Source: Paraburkholderia lacunae (GTDB lineage: Bacteria > Pseudomonadota > Gammaproteobacteria > Burkholderiales > Burkholderiaceae). Taken from it: a stretch of DNA of 64,000 nt. Each line of letters starts with the position of its first letter. The stretch's first letter is position 1. The DNA is taken from positions 18,832 through 82,831 of the forward strand of contig NZ_QHKS01000030.1 of NCBI RefSeq assembly GCF_003353175.1. The letters are read 5' to 3'. The notes beneath the pieces were generated by a model, which saw only the letters and a program-made list of their open reading frames with translations, was not told where the DNA came from and ran no database searches. Shown piece after piece: positions 43,442 to 52,183 of the stretch. Both the position numbers and the translations under genes were made by a program.

Positions 43442-45082
43442 TTACATGTCCATGCCCATGCCGCCCATGCCGCCGGGCATACCGCCGCCCATCGGAGCAT
43501 CTTCCTTCGGCAGTTCGCACACAGCTGCGTCGGTCGTCAGCAGGAGACCTGCCACCGATGCTGCGTTTTGCAGCGCCGTGCGCGTCACCTTCGTCGGGTC
43601 CACGACACCTGCGTCAACCAGGTCGACGTACTCGCCGGTTGCTGCGTTGTAGCCGAAGTTGCCTTGGCCAGCAGCAACAGCTGCCACCACGACGCTGGCT
43701 TCTTCGCCGCCGTTCGTGACGATCTGGCGCAGCGGCTCTTCCATTGCGCGCAGCACGATCTTGATACCTGCGTCCTGATCGGCGTTAGCGCCCTTCAGGC
43801 CGGCGATCGCCGTACGTGCACGGATCAGCGCGACGCCGCCGCCAGCAACGATGCCTTCTTCCACAGCTGCGCGCGTTGCGTGCAGTGCGTCTTCGACACG
43901 CGCCTTCTTTTCCTTCATTTCGACTTCGGTCGCAGCACCGACCTTGATCACTGCAACGCCGCCTGCCAGCTTGGCAACGCGCTCTTGCAGCTTTTCACGG
44001 TCGTAGTCCGACGTAGCTTCTTCGATTTGCGTGCGAACTTGCTTCACACGTGCTTCGATGTTTGCAGCTTCGCCAGCGCCGTCGATGATCGTGGTGTTTT
44101 CCTTGGCCACTTCGATGCGCTTCGCTTGACCCAGTTCAGCCAGCGTTGCCTTTTCGAGCGTCAGGCCGGTTTCTTCAGCGATGACTTGACCGCCGGTCAG
44201 GATCGCGATGTCTTCCAGCATGGCCTTACGGCGATCGCCGAAGCCCGGAGCCTTCACAGCAACCGTCTTCAGGATGCCGCGGATGTTGTTCACGACCAGC
44301 GTAGCCAGCGCTTCGCCTTCGACGTCTTCTGCGATGATCAGCAGCGGACGGCCAGCCTTGGCGACTTGTTCCAGCACCGGCAGCAGATCGCGGATGTTCG
44401 ACACCTTCTTGTCGTGCAGCAGCACGAACGGGTTGTCGAGCACGGCAACTTGCTTGTCCGGGTTGTTGATGAAGTACGGCGACAGGTAGCCGCGGTCGAA
44501 TTGCATACCTTCGACAACGTCCAGCTCGTCTTGCAGCGACTTGCCGTCTTCAACCGTGATGACGCCTTCCTTGCCGACCTTGTCCATCGCTTCAGCGATA
44601 CGGTCGCCGATCGACGAATCGCTGTTCGCCGAGATCGCGCCGACTTGAGCGATTTCCTTGTTGGTCGTGCACGGCTTGCTGATCTTGCGCAGTTCTTCGA
44701 TCGCTGCGAACACAGCCTTGTCGATACCGCGCTTCAGGTCCATCGGGTTCATGCCCGATGCGACGTACTTCATGCCTTCGCGGACGATCGACTGAGCCAG
44801 AACCGTTGCGGTCGTGGTGCCGTCGCCTGCGTTGTCGCTGGTCTTGGAAGCGACTTCCTTGACCATTTGCGCGCCCATGTTCTGGAGCTTGTCTTTCAGT
44901 TCGATCTCTTTCGCGACCGAAACACCATCCTTGGTGACCGTCGGGCCGCCGAAGCTGCGTTCCAGGACAACGTTGCGGCCCTTCGGACCCAGCGTGACCT
45001 TCACAGCGTTCGCGAGGATGTTCACGCCTTCAACCATCTTGGCACGGGCGGAATCACCGAATACGACGTCTTTAGCTGCCAT
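43442..45082 (-). CDS. groL: Chaperonin GroEL (Cpn60)
   Basis: A 546-residue chaperonin. 'DVVFGDSARAKMVEGVN' starts the protein, 'GPKGRNVVLERSFGGPTVTKDG' is cut here to its parts (TLGPKGRNV, SFGGPTVTKDG), 'GDGTTTATVLAQ' binds ATP, and the tail is the Gly/Met-rich 'GGMGGMGMDM'. Length and tail are typical. It folds proteins in the cytosol with GroES. It lies 52 bases after groS, with AAGGAG eight bases before its start. Heat control probably comes from CIRCE and the promoter upstream of groS. Confidence 0.98.
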   Translation of the reverse strand: MAAKDVVFGDSARAKMVEGVNILANAVKVTLGPKGRNVVLERSFGGPTVTKDGVSVAKEIELKDKLQNMGAQMVKEVASKTSDNAGDGTTTATVLAQSIVREGMKYVASGMNPMDLKRGIDKAVFAAIEELRKISKPCTTNKEIAQVGAISANSDSSIGDRIAEAMDKVGKEGVITVEDGKSLQDELDVVEGMQFDRGYLSPYFINNPDKQVAVLDNPFVLLHDKKVSNIRDLLPVLEQVAKAGRPLLIIAEDVEGEALATLVVNNIRGILKTVAVKAPGFGDRRKAMLEDIAILTGGQVIAEETGLTLEKATLAELGQAKRIEVAKENTTIIDGAGEAANIEARVKQVRTQIEEATSDYDREKLQERVAKLAGGVAVIKVGAATEVEMKEKKARVEDALHATRAAVEEGIVAGGGVALIRARTAIAGLKGANADQDAGIKIVLRAMEEPLRQIVTNGGEEASVVVAAVAAGQGNFGYNAATGEYVDLVDAGVVDPTKVTRTALQNAASVAGLLLTTDAAVCELPKEDAPMGGGMPGGMGGMGMDM

Positions 45083-45134
45083 CTTCTAACTCCTTGAATT
45101 CTTGGGATATAACCTGGGAAGTAGCGACTTGCGC

Positions 45135-45425
45135 TTACTTCTGCACCACAGCCATGATGTCTTCTTCGCGCATGACCAGCAGTTCGTTGCCGTCGACCTT
45201 GACGGTCTGGCCTGCGTACTTGCCGAACAGGACGCGGTCACCCACCTTCACGTCGAGCGCGATTTGCGCGCCCTTGTCGTCACGCTTGCCCGGGCCGACT
45301 GCCAGGATTTCGCCTTGATCCGGCTTTTCCGCTGCGGCTTCGGGGATCACGATGCCCGACGCAGTCTTGGTTTCCTGGTCAAGACGCTTGACGATCACGC
45401 GATCATGCAAAGGACGAAGGTTCAT
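45135..45425 (-). CDS. groS: Co-chaperonin GroES
   Basis: A 96-residue co-chaperonin. 'MNLRPLHDRVIVKRLDQE' is the N-terminus, and 'ETKTASGIVIPEAAAEKP' is the mobile loop that docks on GroEL. 'VGDRVLFGKYAGQTVKVDG' and 'REEDIMAVVQ' complete the family. The ATG at 45425 fits the family start; a longer reading to 45485 would run through the leader. It is first in the groES-groEL operon, downstream of a CIRCE element. Confidence 0.97.
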   Translation of the reverse strand: MNLRPLHDRVIVKRLDQETKTASGIVIPEAAAEKPDQGEILAVGPGKRDDKGAQIALDVKVGDRVLFGKYAGQTVKVDGNELLVMREEDIMAVVQK

Positions 45426-45497
45426 ACATACTCCTCTCTTGATTGAGACTGAAGAACGCTGAGAAAACCCGGTTGGCAGAGCCAACCGGCGATGTTG

Positions 45498-45524
45498 TTA
45501 GCACTCTCGTGCAGCGAGTGCTAA
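45498..45524 (-). promoter_or_regulatory. CIRCE element (HrcA operator)
   Basis: TTAGCACTC, nine bases (TCGTGCAGC), then GAGTGCTAA: a perfect match to the CIRCE inverted repeat. It lies 73 bases before the groS ATG and directly after the -10 box, so HrcA bound there would block transcription of groES-groEL. Confidence 0.95.
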
Positions 45525-45552
45525 TTATATGGACGGGTGGTGACAAATTCAA
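45524..45552 (-). promoter_or_regulatory. groES-groEL promoter, sigma-70/sigma-32-like
   Basis: On the minus strand, TTGAAT (45552-45547), 17 bases, then TATAAT (45529-45524) fit a sigma-70 promoter. CTTGAAT with 13 bases to TCCATATAA also resembles the sigma-32 consensus (CTTGAAA...CCCATNT). The -10 touches the CIRCE element, which suggests dual heat-shock control. Confidence 0.75.
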
Positions 45553-46555
45553 GAAGGGATATGGGGCCGGTTGTCGAGATTCGCTTAACTTTGAACTTTG
45601 TTCGTTTAAGTCTGAACCTTGCACCGCAGCAAAACCCTAGCGAGCTGGAATAATTCCCTTTCAAAACAGCGTTCTACCCGCACGCTCTTGTCACCATCAA
45701 ACTGGACATCAATCACTCGCGAACAGGCTGATCGACGACCAAATTCCCCGAATTTTCTTTGCAATCGTCCATCCAGGGAAATCCCTTAATCCACTGGCAA
45801 CCGAGAATATTTCGCACCAACTTGGACACGATGGCCGCGTGGCTGGTGGAAGAGACGAGAACTCTATGCTAGCGAAGGCAACGGCGCGCAAGCCAACTGG
45901 TCAGAACGCGTTCAACTTGGCGCCCTGCCGGAGAAAGTCGCACTAGACCTTGGCGAATTGACACCTTTCGCGGGCTCTACATCGCTGGCAAAGCTGTTCA
46001 CAGACGGCCGGCGCCTAGGCTATCGGTCGCAGGATCGGGGAAGCTTGTGAAAGCGATTTAACGACGATCCCTAAAGCATTCTCAACGGGCAACCGGCACA
46101 AACCGCTGTCGAGAACGAAGTCGGGAACTGAGAGATGACCCTTTGGGACTTCAGCGATGCTTCTTGGAACCTCGGACGGGCGGTATCGCGGCGCGCCACA
46201 TGTCTGTTTTGCCAATTCCCACTGCAAAGACCGCCTCAGGAGTACCGCGAATAAGAGGAGAGCAATCTCGAAGTCGAGGTAACGCCACTTTTCCGCCCAC
46301 AACCGACCCGCGCTTGCTTGCCGTCGCAGCAACGGAAATCACTCCTCGGACTTCGCTTTTAACATCGTGGATGGAATGCCCGCGCTCAGTCGTGGGACGC
46401 AGTGCGGCCAACAGCGTGCATTCCTGTTGATTATTCTGCGGACGTTTGAAGGTCGGCTCCACACCGACAACGGACGGTGACGTTCCACGTTGCAAGAAAT
46501 TCACGTCGACCGAGCGCCGTTGCGTCTGCGAGGAGACAAACCGAGATCCCTCCTT
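45553..46555. other. About 1 kb of apparently decayed, gene-free DNA
   Basis: No intact gene with recognisable features was found. Around 45,830-46,050 the plus strand gives protein-like sequence in two frames that would join by a frameshift. A 117-codon minus-strand frame (46151-46504) has no recognised domain. The stretch looks like remnants of lost genes at the boundary between core and accessory DNA. No transposase, terminal inverted repeat or tRNA was seen. Confidence 0.4.
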
Positions 46556-47560
46556 CTATCGGATCTTGATGACGACCTTACCTTTTGCACGTCCCGTTTC
46601 GACGTAAACCAAAGCCTCTCGGGTTGACTCGAATGGGAAAACCCGATCGATCACAGGCCTTATTGCACCTGCCTCGATGAGCTTGGCGATCTGGCTTAGC
46701 TGGTCTCCATCGGCACGCATAAAAAGGAATGAATAGCTGACGTCATGACGTCTCGCCGCCTTTCGGATGCGATGGCTTAGAAAGCGCACCGCCGTTTTCA
46801 GGAACCAGGATGCCCCCATCTGTTTAGCAAATTCAGGATCGGGTGGACCGGCGATCCCGATGAGCTTCCCACCCGCCTTGAGCACTCGCAGTGATCTTTC
46901 GAGCGTCTTTCCGCCCTGCGTATCCAGCACCAGGTCGCAGTCTTTCAGCACGGCGGCAAAGTCGTCTTTCTTGTAATCGATGACGATATCCGCGCCAAGT
47001 TGCTTCATCAATCCGGCATTCGCGGCGCTCGCTGTCGTCGCGACGGTCGCGCCCATATGCTTGGCCAGTTGAATGGCAAAGGTGCCAACGCCACCGGAGC
47101 CGGCATGTATCAGTACCTTTTGCCCTTTCTTCACTTGCGCTTTTTCGACCAGCGCTTGCCAGGCGGTCAAGCCCACCAGCGGGATTGATGCCGCTTCTTC
47201 CATAGTGAGTGTTTTGGGCTTGAGGGCTACACCGTCTTCCTTGACCGCGATGAATTCCGCGAAGGTGCCGATCCGATCTTTGTGCGGTCGCGCATAGACC
47301 TCATCGCCCGGCTTGAACCGCCGCACGCGCGATCCGACGCGGACAACAACTCCGGCCAGATCATTGCCCAAAATCAGCGGCAAACGATAGGGCAAAATGA
47401 GCTTGAACTCTCCATCCCTGATCTTTGAATCGAGCGGGTTCACGCCAGCGGCGTGAATCTGGATCAATACGTCGTCCTCACGCAGCGCCGGAACCGGCAT
47501 GTCGCCGGCCCGTACGTCATTCTTGCGTCCATATCGATCGACGACGAATGCCTTCATCAT
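46556..47560 (-). CDS. Zinc-independent MDR family dehydrogenase/quinone oxidoreductase
   Basis: A 334-residue medium-chain reductase. 'LIQIHAAGVNPLDSKIRDG' (N-terminal GroES-like domain), 'VLIHAGSGGVGTFAIQLAKHMG' is listed as VLIHAGSGGVGTFA (nucleotide site, about 146-160) and 'VLKAGGKLIGIAGPPD' follow. No zinc-binding cysteine cluster is seen, as in quinone oxidoreductases and enoyl reductases of this superfamily. It reduces a small alpha,beta-unsaturated carbonyl or quinone with NADPH. It is the second gene after an SDR, 46 bases apart, in a likely operon controlled by the TetR gene upstream. Confidence 0.85.
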   Translation of the reverse strand: MMKAFVVDRYGRKNDVRAGDMPVPALREDDVLIQIHAAGVNPLDSKIRDGEFKLILPYRLPLILGNDLAGVVVRVGSRVRRFKPGDEVYARPHKDRIGTFAEFIAVKEDGVALKPKTLTMEEAASIPLVGLTAWQALVEKAQVKKGQKVLIHAGSGGVGTFAIQLAKHMGATVATTASAANAGLMKQLGADIVIDYKKDDFAAVLKDCDLVLDTQGGKTLERSLRVLKAGGKLIGIAGPPDPEFAKQMGASWFLKTAVRFLSHRIRKAARRHDVSYSFLFMRADGDQLSQIAKLIEAGAIRPVIDRVFPFESTREALVYVETGRAKGKVVIKIR

Positions 47561-47606
47561 GGTTCGTTGTTCCTTGCCAGTTTCACGTTGCGTTAAGTAA
47601 TTCTGT

Positions 47607-48416
47607 CTACGTTGTGAGCCGCAGATCTTTGCGAATGCCGGCGTCTACCACGCCCGAGGGCGCAAATCTGCGTAGCAATCGCAGACGGCTGGCGAGTCCG
47701 CCGGCTGTATAGCGGAGTTTCGGGCGAGCCGCGAGAGCGGCCTGCAGCACGGTCTCGGCCACAATCTCGGGACCGTCAGCACCCTCGACCACCTCCTTCA
47801 CTCGTTTATCCACAGCCGAGCGTACTTCGCGGTACGCGTCGAGGGGAGCGTCCGGCGCCATGAAGTTCGCGTCGAAAGGCGTCTTGATGTAGGCAGGCTC
47901 AATGACCGATACCCGGATGCCCATCGTACGTAACTCATGATCGAGCGACTCCGAATAGCCTGCCACCGCATGCTTGGTGGCGGAATACAGCGCCATATAG
48001 GGCATCGGTAAGAAACCCAGCACGGAGCCGATGTTGATGATGCGGCCGCGACCTTGTTGTCGCATATGGGGCAGCACGGCACGCGTCATGCGGACGATCC
48101 CGAAGAAGTTCGTATCGAAGATCGCACGGGCCTGGTCAAGCGAACTCTCTTCTGCGGCGGCGGGGGCGACCCCGACGCCGGCGTTGTTTACCAGGAGATC
48201 GATGCGGCCGTGTAGGCGCAGCACCTCCTTGACGGCTGTTTCGACTGATTCGTCGCTAGTCACGTCCAGCGGCAACATCTCGAACCTCCGCTGGCCCGCT
48301 AACGCACCGCGCCGGCTAGTGCCGTAGACCTTGTATCCGGCTTCCGCAAGGCGGGTTGCCGTGGCTTCGCCGATGCCTGAAGAGGCACCTGTAACAAGCG
48401 CTATTCCGGTTTTCAT
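47607..48416 (-). CDS. SDR family oxidoreductase
   Basis: A 269-residue classical short-chain dehydrogenase. 'ALVTGASSGIGEATATRL' (6-23) binds NAD(P), 'LLVNNAGVGVAPA' (NNAG) is present, serine lies in 'IINIGSVLGFL' and the YxxxK is 'YSATKHAVAGYSESL' (about 154-168). Substrate unknown. A perfect palindrome, matched at the TetR gene, stands 64-81 bases upstream. It is the first gene of a probable SDR-MDR operon for detoxifying a carbonyl compound. Confidence 0.88.
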   Translation of the reverse strand: MKTGIALVTGASSGIGEATATRLAEAGYKVYGTSRRGALAGQRRFEMLPLDVTSDESVETAVKEVLRLHGRIDLLVNNAGVGVAPAAAEESSLDQARAIFDTNFFGIVRMTRAVLPHMRQQGRGRIINIGSVLGFLPMPYMALYSATKHAVAGYSESLDHELRTMGIRVSVIEPAYIKTPFDANFMAPDAPLDAYREVRSAVDKRVKEVVEGADGPEIVAETVLQAALAARPKLRYTAGGLASRLRLLRRFAPSGVVDAGIRKDLRLTT

Positions 48417-48479
48417 GATGTCCTTCGGGGAGTGAGAAATGGTCTTCAGGTCTTTGGTCGAGCATTCATCTTGCCTAAG

Positions 48480-48497
48480 ATATGATGATCATCATAT
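48480..48497 (-). promoter_or_regulatory. Perfect 18-base palindrome, candidate TetR operator
   Basis: ATATGATGATCATCATAT is a perfect palindrome upstream of the SDR gene. Its core ATGATG-N2-CATCAT recurs at 49130-49143 at the start of the TetR gene, as expected for operators of one TetR-type repressor. Confidence 0.7.
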
Positions 48498-48534
48498 TTT
48501 TTGTCCAGCAAAAACGCACGCCGGATACGCGCAG

Positions 48535-49131
48535 TTACTCCTCAGTGGGTGCGAATTTTTTCAATGCGGCTTCAAGAAAACTGTCCGACAGCTTGGGGTC
48601 GTCGACGGCGCGTGCCAGCACCATAGTGCCGACCATGGTGGCAACGATCATAAGTGCCTGTTCATGCGAGCCGGTTTGCCCCCAATCGGGCAATTGACGC
48701 GCAACGACATCGATCATCTCCTTGATGCGGCGGGTGGCCGCGCGCCGCACGACCGGCGCCTGGCGCGGCATCTCCGAGCCAAGGGCGGAGACCGGGCAGC
48801 CAGTCTCTATGGCTTCACGATGCTCCTTCGACAGATAGGCGCGCACCATCGACGGCAATGCCTGCTCCGGCGGCACAGACGCTGCGATTTGCTCCGATAG
48901 GGCGACCGCCTCAGAGCCTGCGCGATCGGCAGCTTCGGCAAGCAGCGCCTCGCGCGATGGAAAGTGCGCATAGAAGCCACCATGAGTCAGGCCGGCCTCC
49001 TTCATGATGTCGGCCACGCCCGTCCCGTCATAGCCGCTGCGCCGAATCGCGCGCGCGGCAACCTCGACGATGCGCTCGTGTGTGATTTCCTTGCGGCTGG
49101 CGGGTTTCCGATTGATCGATGACTTTAGCAT
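48535..49131 (-). CDS. TetR family transcriptional regulator
   Basis: A 198-residue repressor from the ATG at 49131 (a slightly longer version starts at 49143 inside the operator). The N-terminal helix-turn-helix is 'ERIVEVAARAIRRSGYDGTGVADIMKEAGLTHGGFYAHF' in parts: 'GYDGTGVADIMKEAGL' and 'THGGFYAHFPSREALL'. The C-terminal ligand domain resembles the AcrR/YbaK-type regulators with 'AYLSKEHREAIETGCPVSALGSE'. It lies on the same strand as, and upstream of, the SDR-MDR pair. Two matched palindromes suggest it represses these genes and itself. Its ligand is unknown. Confidence 0.88.
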   Translation of the reverse strand: MLKSSINRKPASRKEITHERIVEVAARAIRRSGYDGTGVADIMKEAGLTHGGFYAHFPSREALLAEAADRAGSEAVALSEQIAASVPPEQALPSMVRAYLSKEHREAIETGCPVSALGSEMPRQAPVVRRAATRRIKEMIDVVARQLPDWGQTGSHEQALMIVATMVGTMVLARAVDDPKLSDSFLEAALKKFAPTEE

Positions 49132-49143
49132 GATGGCCATCAT
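49130..49143 (-). promoter_or_regulatory. Perfect 14-base palindrome, candidate TetR operator
   Basis: ATGATGGCCATCAT is a perfect palindrome at the start of the TetR gene and shares ATGATG-N2-CATCAT with the palindrome upstream of the SDR gene. Binding here would give autoregulation. Confidence 0.6.
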
Positions 49144-49537
49144 ATACCACTTCGGCGCTATGTGCAGAACGGTGCAATCTCGATGCAGATCAGGCCTCCA
49201 CTAGGCAGCGTCACGCGCAAGTCGCGTCAAGATACTGAGCCCGAGCTCGGTGTTTCATGTCCGTGGTCTTGGCGGGTATGGCCATCGCGCGCTTCCTGGC
49301 TAACATCCGCAAGGACAGGCACTGACGGTTCCTCGTTGGGCTTACCCTGGCGTGGCCGCTTTACCTCGGGCCAGCTTGAGACGTTCGAGGGTAACCCGCG
49401 AATCGTTGACACCGTGACTTAAAGATCAAACGTGTCGAAAGGCGTCCTCGGACGCGGAATGTCACGAAGCCTCCAACATGAGTTGGTCAGTTAACCGAAG
49501 CGCCATGCACTCCGGTCAACAGTATGTGGTTCCGGAG
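49144..49537. other. Intergenic, nothing identified
   Basis: About 390 bases between the TetR gene and the isochorismatase-like gene. Weak frames are present but none has recognisable motifs. No terminator or repeat was clear. Confidence 0.35.
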
Positions 49538-50143
49538 TTATGCGATGCCGGCACCGAGTGCCGGAAACACATCGGTGAACAGCAAAGTGATCAGCTGTTG
49601 TCCGGCCGGGGTGGACCAGTCCTGCGCGATTTCCGCCATGAGCGTATTGGTGGCCGTGAGCACCACGCCCGCATCGTGCATTCGTTGACGCGAAAACTCT
49701 TCGGAAAGATGGCTGGGCGACCCCGAAGCATCCATCACTGCCTGCACGGCAAAGCCTTCGAGCGCAGCGTCGATTGCCGGGAAGATGAGGCAAACATCGG
49801 TGGTTACGCCTGCCATGATCAGGTTCTTGCGCCCCGTGGCGAGCACCGCATTGCGGAAGTCGGGATAGGCCCAGGCGTTGACGACGCCAGGGCGCTTGAC
49901 CCGCGCAGCGTGCGCTTCGGGCAGGATCGCGGCGATTTCCGGAAGAATCGGGCCTTGAGCGCGCTCTTCCTGACTGGACGTGATCACTACCGGCAGATTG
50001 AGGATTTTCGCCATCTTGGCCAGCGCAATCGACTGCTTTGCTGCGAACTCCCGGTCGATATTCTTGATCAGTTGCATCGTGCCGACCTGATGGTCGATCA
50101 GCAGCAAGGCGGTGTTGTCGGCAGTGAATCGTTCAACCTTCAT
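49538..50143 (-). CDS. Isochorismatase family cysteine hydrolase
   Basis: A 201-residue cysteine hydrolase. The triad is visible: Asp in 'TALLLIDHQVG' (D17), Lys in 'AARVKRPGVVNAW' and Cys in 'GVTTDVCLIFPAIDA' (about 115). 'IMAGVTTDVC' and 'YAHGGNRAG'-like loops are normal for the superfamily. It probably hydrolyses an amide or vinyl ether in a small molecule. It stands 54 bases downstream of a pirin gene on the same strand, in a group with an OYE reductase and an opposite LysR regulator, as often seen in detoxification regulons. Confidence 0.87.
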   Translation of the reverse strand: MKVERFTADNTALLLIDHQVGTMQLIKNIDREFAAKQSIALAKMAKILNLPVVITSSQEERAQGPILPEIAAILPEAHAARVKRPGVVNAWAYPDFRNAVLATGRKNLIMAGVTTDVCLIFPAIDAALEGFAVQAVMDASGSPSHLSEEFSRQRMHDAGVVLTATNTLMAEIAQDWSTPAGQQLITLLFTDVFPALGAGIA

Positions 50144-50197
50144 GATGTAGCTCCTGAGTAGTGATGGGGCGTACGCCCCGGAGTGCGTGGCGGCCGC

Positions 50198-51025
50198 TTA
50201 CAGCCTTCCCATCTCGCCACGCTGATAAGCGGCGGTTGCCGCCATCAGGCTCTCCTCGCTCGCAAAAGCCATAGGGCCGTTTGAAAGCACGGGTTGGCGC
50301 AGTGGCGCGCCGATGAACACGGCAACCTTGGCTCCACCAGAAGCGGCCGTGAGCGTGTGCTTCGTCGCGTCGGTCGCAGTCGGCAGGATCGGGGCACCGA
50401 GGTCGTCGAGGCCAAAGCCTTCGCCATTGAGCTCCGCGCGGCCGTTGATAGGCATGAAGAAGGCGCGCTCGCCCGTGGCCACTGGCAGCGTCAGTTCGGC
50501 GCCGGCCTCCAGCGTGATGTCCAGCAAGGTGACCTCGGTCGGCGGTGTCAGCGGGGAGTGCACGCCGTCAAAACTGCCCAGAGGGACGCGGACGCGGACC
50601 CCGGGGCGCTGCACCACTGGCACGTCCTGCGGGGCAAGGCTCAGTGCGAACGGCGCCGCGGTCTGCTGTTCGCGAGGCAGGTTGACGAATATTTGCAGAA
50701 GGTGGGTGGTACTTCCCGGCACCGCGGGATTTTCTTCATGGACCACGCCGCGCCCTGCAGCGGTCCAATGCAGGCCACCCGGCTCGATCAGCGTGCTGTT
50801 GCCCAGCGAATCCCGGTTGGCAATGCCCGTCTCCGAGTCGAGGAACAGGTAGGTCACAGCAGAGAAGCCAGCGTGCGGATGCGGTGGGAAGGTCGGCGCA
50901 CTCATCCAGGCATGGTCGATGCCCATGAAGGGATCGAGTTGCAAGGGATCGGAACCATTCAGGCGGTACGCGTGAAAATGGCTTCCCCGGTTGGCGCGCT
51001 GCATGCGGGCGATAGCTGTTGACAT
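50198..51025 (-). CDS. Pirin family protein
   Basis: A 275-residue bicupin. The N-terminal domain holds the metal-binding region 'FPPHPHAGFSAVTYLF' and 'GRGVVHEENP', and the C-terminal domain the second cupin. Pirins in bacteria act as quercetin-like dioxygenases or redox-linked regulators; the exact function here is unknown. It follows the OYE gene by 11 bases and precedes the isochorismatase gene by 54 bases, so all three are probably one operon. Confidence 0.9.
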   Translation of the reverse strand: MSTAIARMQRANRGSHFHAYRLNGSDPLQLDPFMGIDHAWMSAPTFPPHPHAGFSAVTYLFLDSETGIANRDSLGNSTLIEPGGLHWTAAGRGVVHEENPAVPGSTTHLLQIFVNLPREQQTAAPFALSLAPQDVPVVQRPGVRVRVPLGSFDGVHSPLTPPTEVTLLDITLEAGAELTLPVATGERAFFMPINGRAELNGEGFGLDDLGAPILPTATDATKHTLTAASGGAKVAVFIGAPLRQPVLSNGPMAFASEESLMAATAAYQRGEMGRL

Positions 51026-51036
51026 GGCTCATGTCC

Positions 51037-52107
51037 TTAGACGTTACCGGCTGCACTCAGCGCGGGGTAATCGATATAGCCCTGTGCGCCAGGTGTGTAG
51101 AAGGTGTTCTTGTCCGGGGCGTTGAGGGGTGCACCCAGACGGAACCGCTCCGGAAGGTCCGGATTGGCGAGGAATGCGCCGCCGAAGACCGTAGCGTCAG
51201 CGCGCCCCTCGGCCAGCATGTTTTCAGCCGCGGCTTGGTCAAGTCCACCGCCGACCAGATACGCGCCATCGAAACGCGGTCGCAACAGTGCGTGGTAATC
51301 GACACCGGTTCCGAATAGGGCGACGTGCAGATAGGCAAGATTGCGGCCGCGGAGGTGTTCGACGAGGTACGTGTAGGTTTCCTGCGGCGCGGCGTCGGAG
51401 ATGTCGTTGAAGTTCATTTCCGGCGAGATCTTGATGCCGACCCGATCGCCACCAGCCTCTGCCACCATCGCGTCCAGCACTTCAAGAACGAAGCGGGCGC
51501 GGTTCGCAACGGAGCCGCCATATTCATCCTCGCGCTGATTGCTGCCGGACGAGAGGAACTGTTCAGGCAGATAGCCCGAAGCGGCATGCAACTCAACGCC
51601 ATCGAAACCCGCATCGAGGGCGTGACGCGTCGCCCTGCGGTACTCGTCAACGACACCGGCGATCTCATTCAGGCGCAGCGCTCGCGGCGTAACGAATTCT
51701 TCCATACCGTTGCCGGTCCAGGTCTGTCCCGCCGGCTTGATGGCCGACGGTGCCACCGGCAGCGCGCCATCCGGTTGCAGCGACGGGTGCGAGATGCGCC
51801 CGCTGTGCATCAGTTGCATGAAGATACGTCCTCCGCGGGCATGCACGGCTTCAGTCACCCGCTTCCATGCGGCCAGCTGGGAAGCACTATGAATGCCGGG
51901 CGTACGCACGTATCCCTTACCAGTCGCAGACGGAAACACGCCTTCAGTGATGATCAGACCTGCGCTGCTGCGCTGGGCGTAGTAGGTGACGACGACGTCG
52001 TCAGGAACGCCCGCGTCATCTGCGCGCGAGCGGGTCATAGGGGCCATGACCATTCGGTTTGGGACGGACAGGCTGCCAATGCGGACGGGGGTGAAAAGCT
52101 GACTCAT
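51037..52107 (-). CDS. nemA: Old yellow enzyme family alkene reductase
   Basis: A 356-residue FMN ene-reductase. 'LFTPVRIGSLSVPNRMVMAP' starts the barrel, 'ELHAASGYLPEQFLS' (172-186) is the substrate-binding loop, 'NQREDEYGGSVANR' (190-203) binds FMN, and 'VGIKISPEMNF' follows. In most relatives the loop is His-x-x-Asn or His-x-x-His (substrate-activating pair); here it is H174 and S177, so the second partner is a serine. Substrate range could differ from typical NemA. The gene is divergent from the LysR regulator at 52220 with 112 bases between the two starts. Confidence 0.9.
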   Translation of the reverse strand: MSQLFTPVRIGSLSVPNRMVMAPMTRSRADDAGVPDDVVVTYYAQRSSAGLIITEGVFPSATGKGYVRTPGIHSASQLAAWKRVTEAVHARGGRIFMQLMHSGRISHPSLQPDGALPVAPSAIKPAGQTWTGNGMEEFVTPRALRLNEIAGVVDEYRRATRHALDAGFDGVELHAASGYLPEQFLSSGSNQREDEYGGSVANRARFVLEVLDAMVAEAGGDRVGIKISPEMNFNDISDAAPQETYTYLVEHLRGRNLAYLHVALFGTGVDYHALLRPRFDGAYLVGGGLDQAAAENMLAEGRADATVFGGAFLANPDLPERFRLGAPLNAPDKNTFYTPGAQGYIDYPALSAAGNV

Positions 52108-52183
52108 GTTGTGCTCCTATGCGGTGATGTGCTCATCAGATAGGGGCATCATCCGGCAAACCGTGTGTGGGATAAAGGTGGCA

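Noticed and set aside
43568..45097. 509-codon plus-strand frame opposite groEL
   Set aside because: groEL on the minus strand is certain; the opposite frame is a composition artefact.
46151..46504. 117-codon minus-strand frame in the 45.6-46.5 kb region
   Set aside because: No recognisable domain and coding-like text also appears in other frames; treated as decayed DNA.
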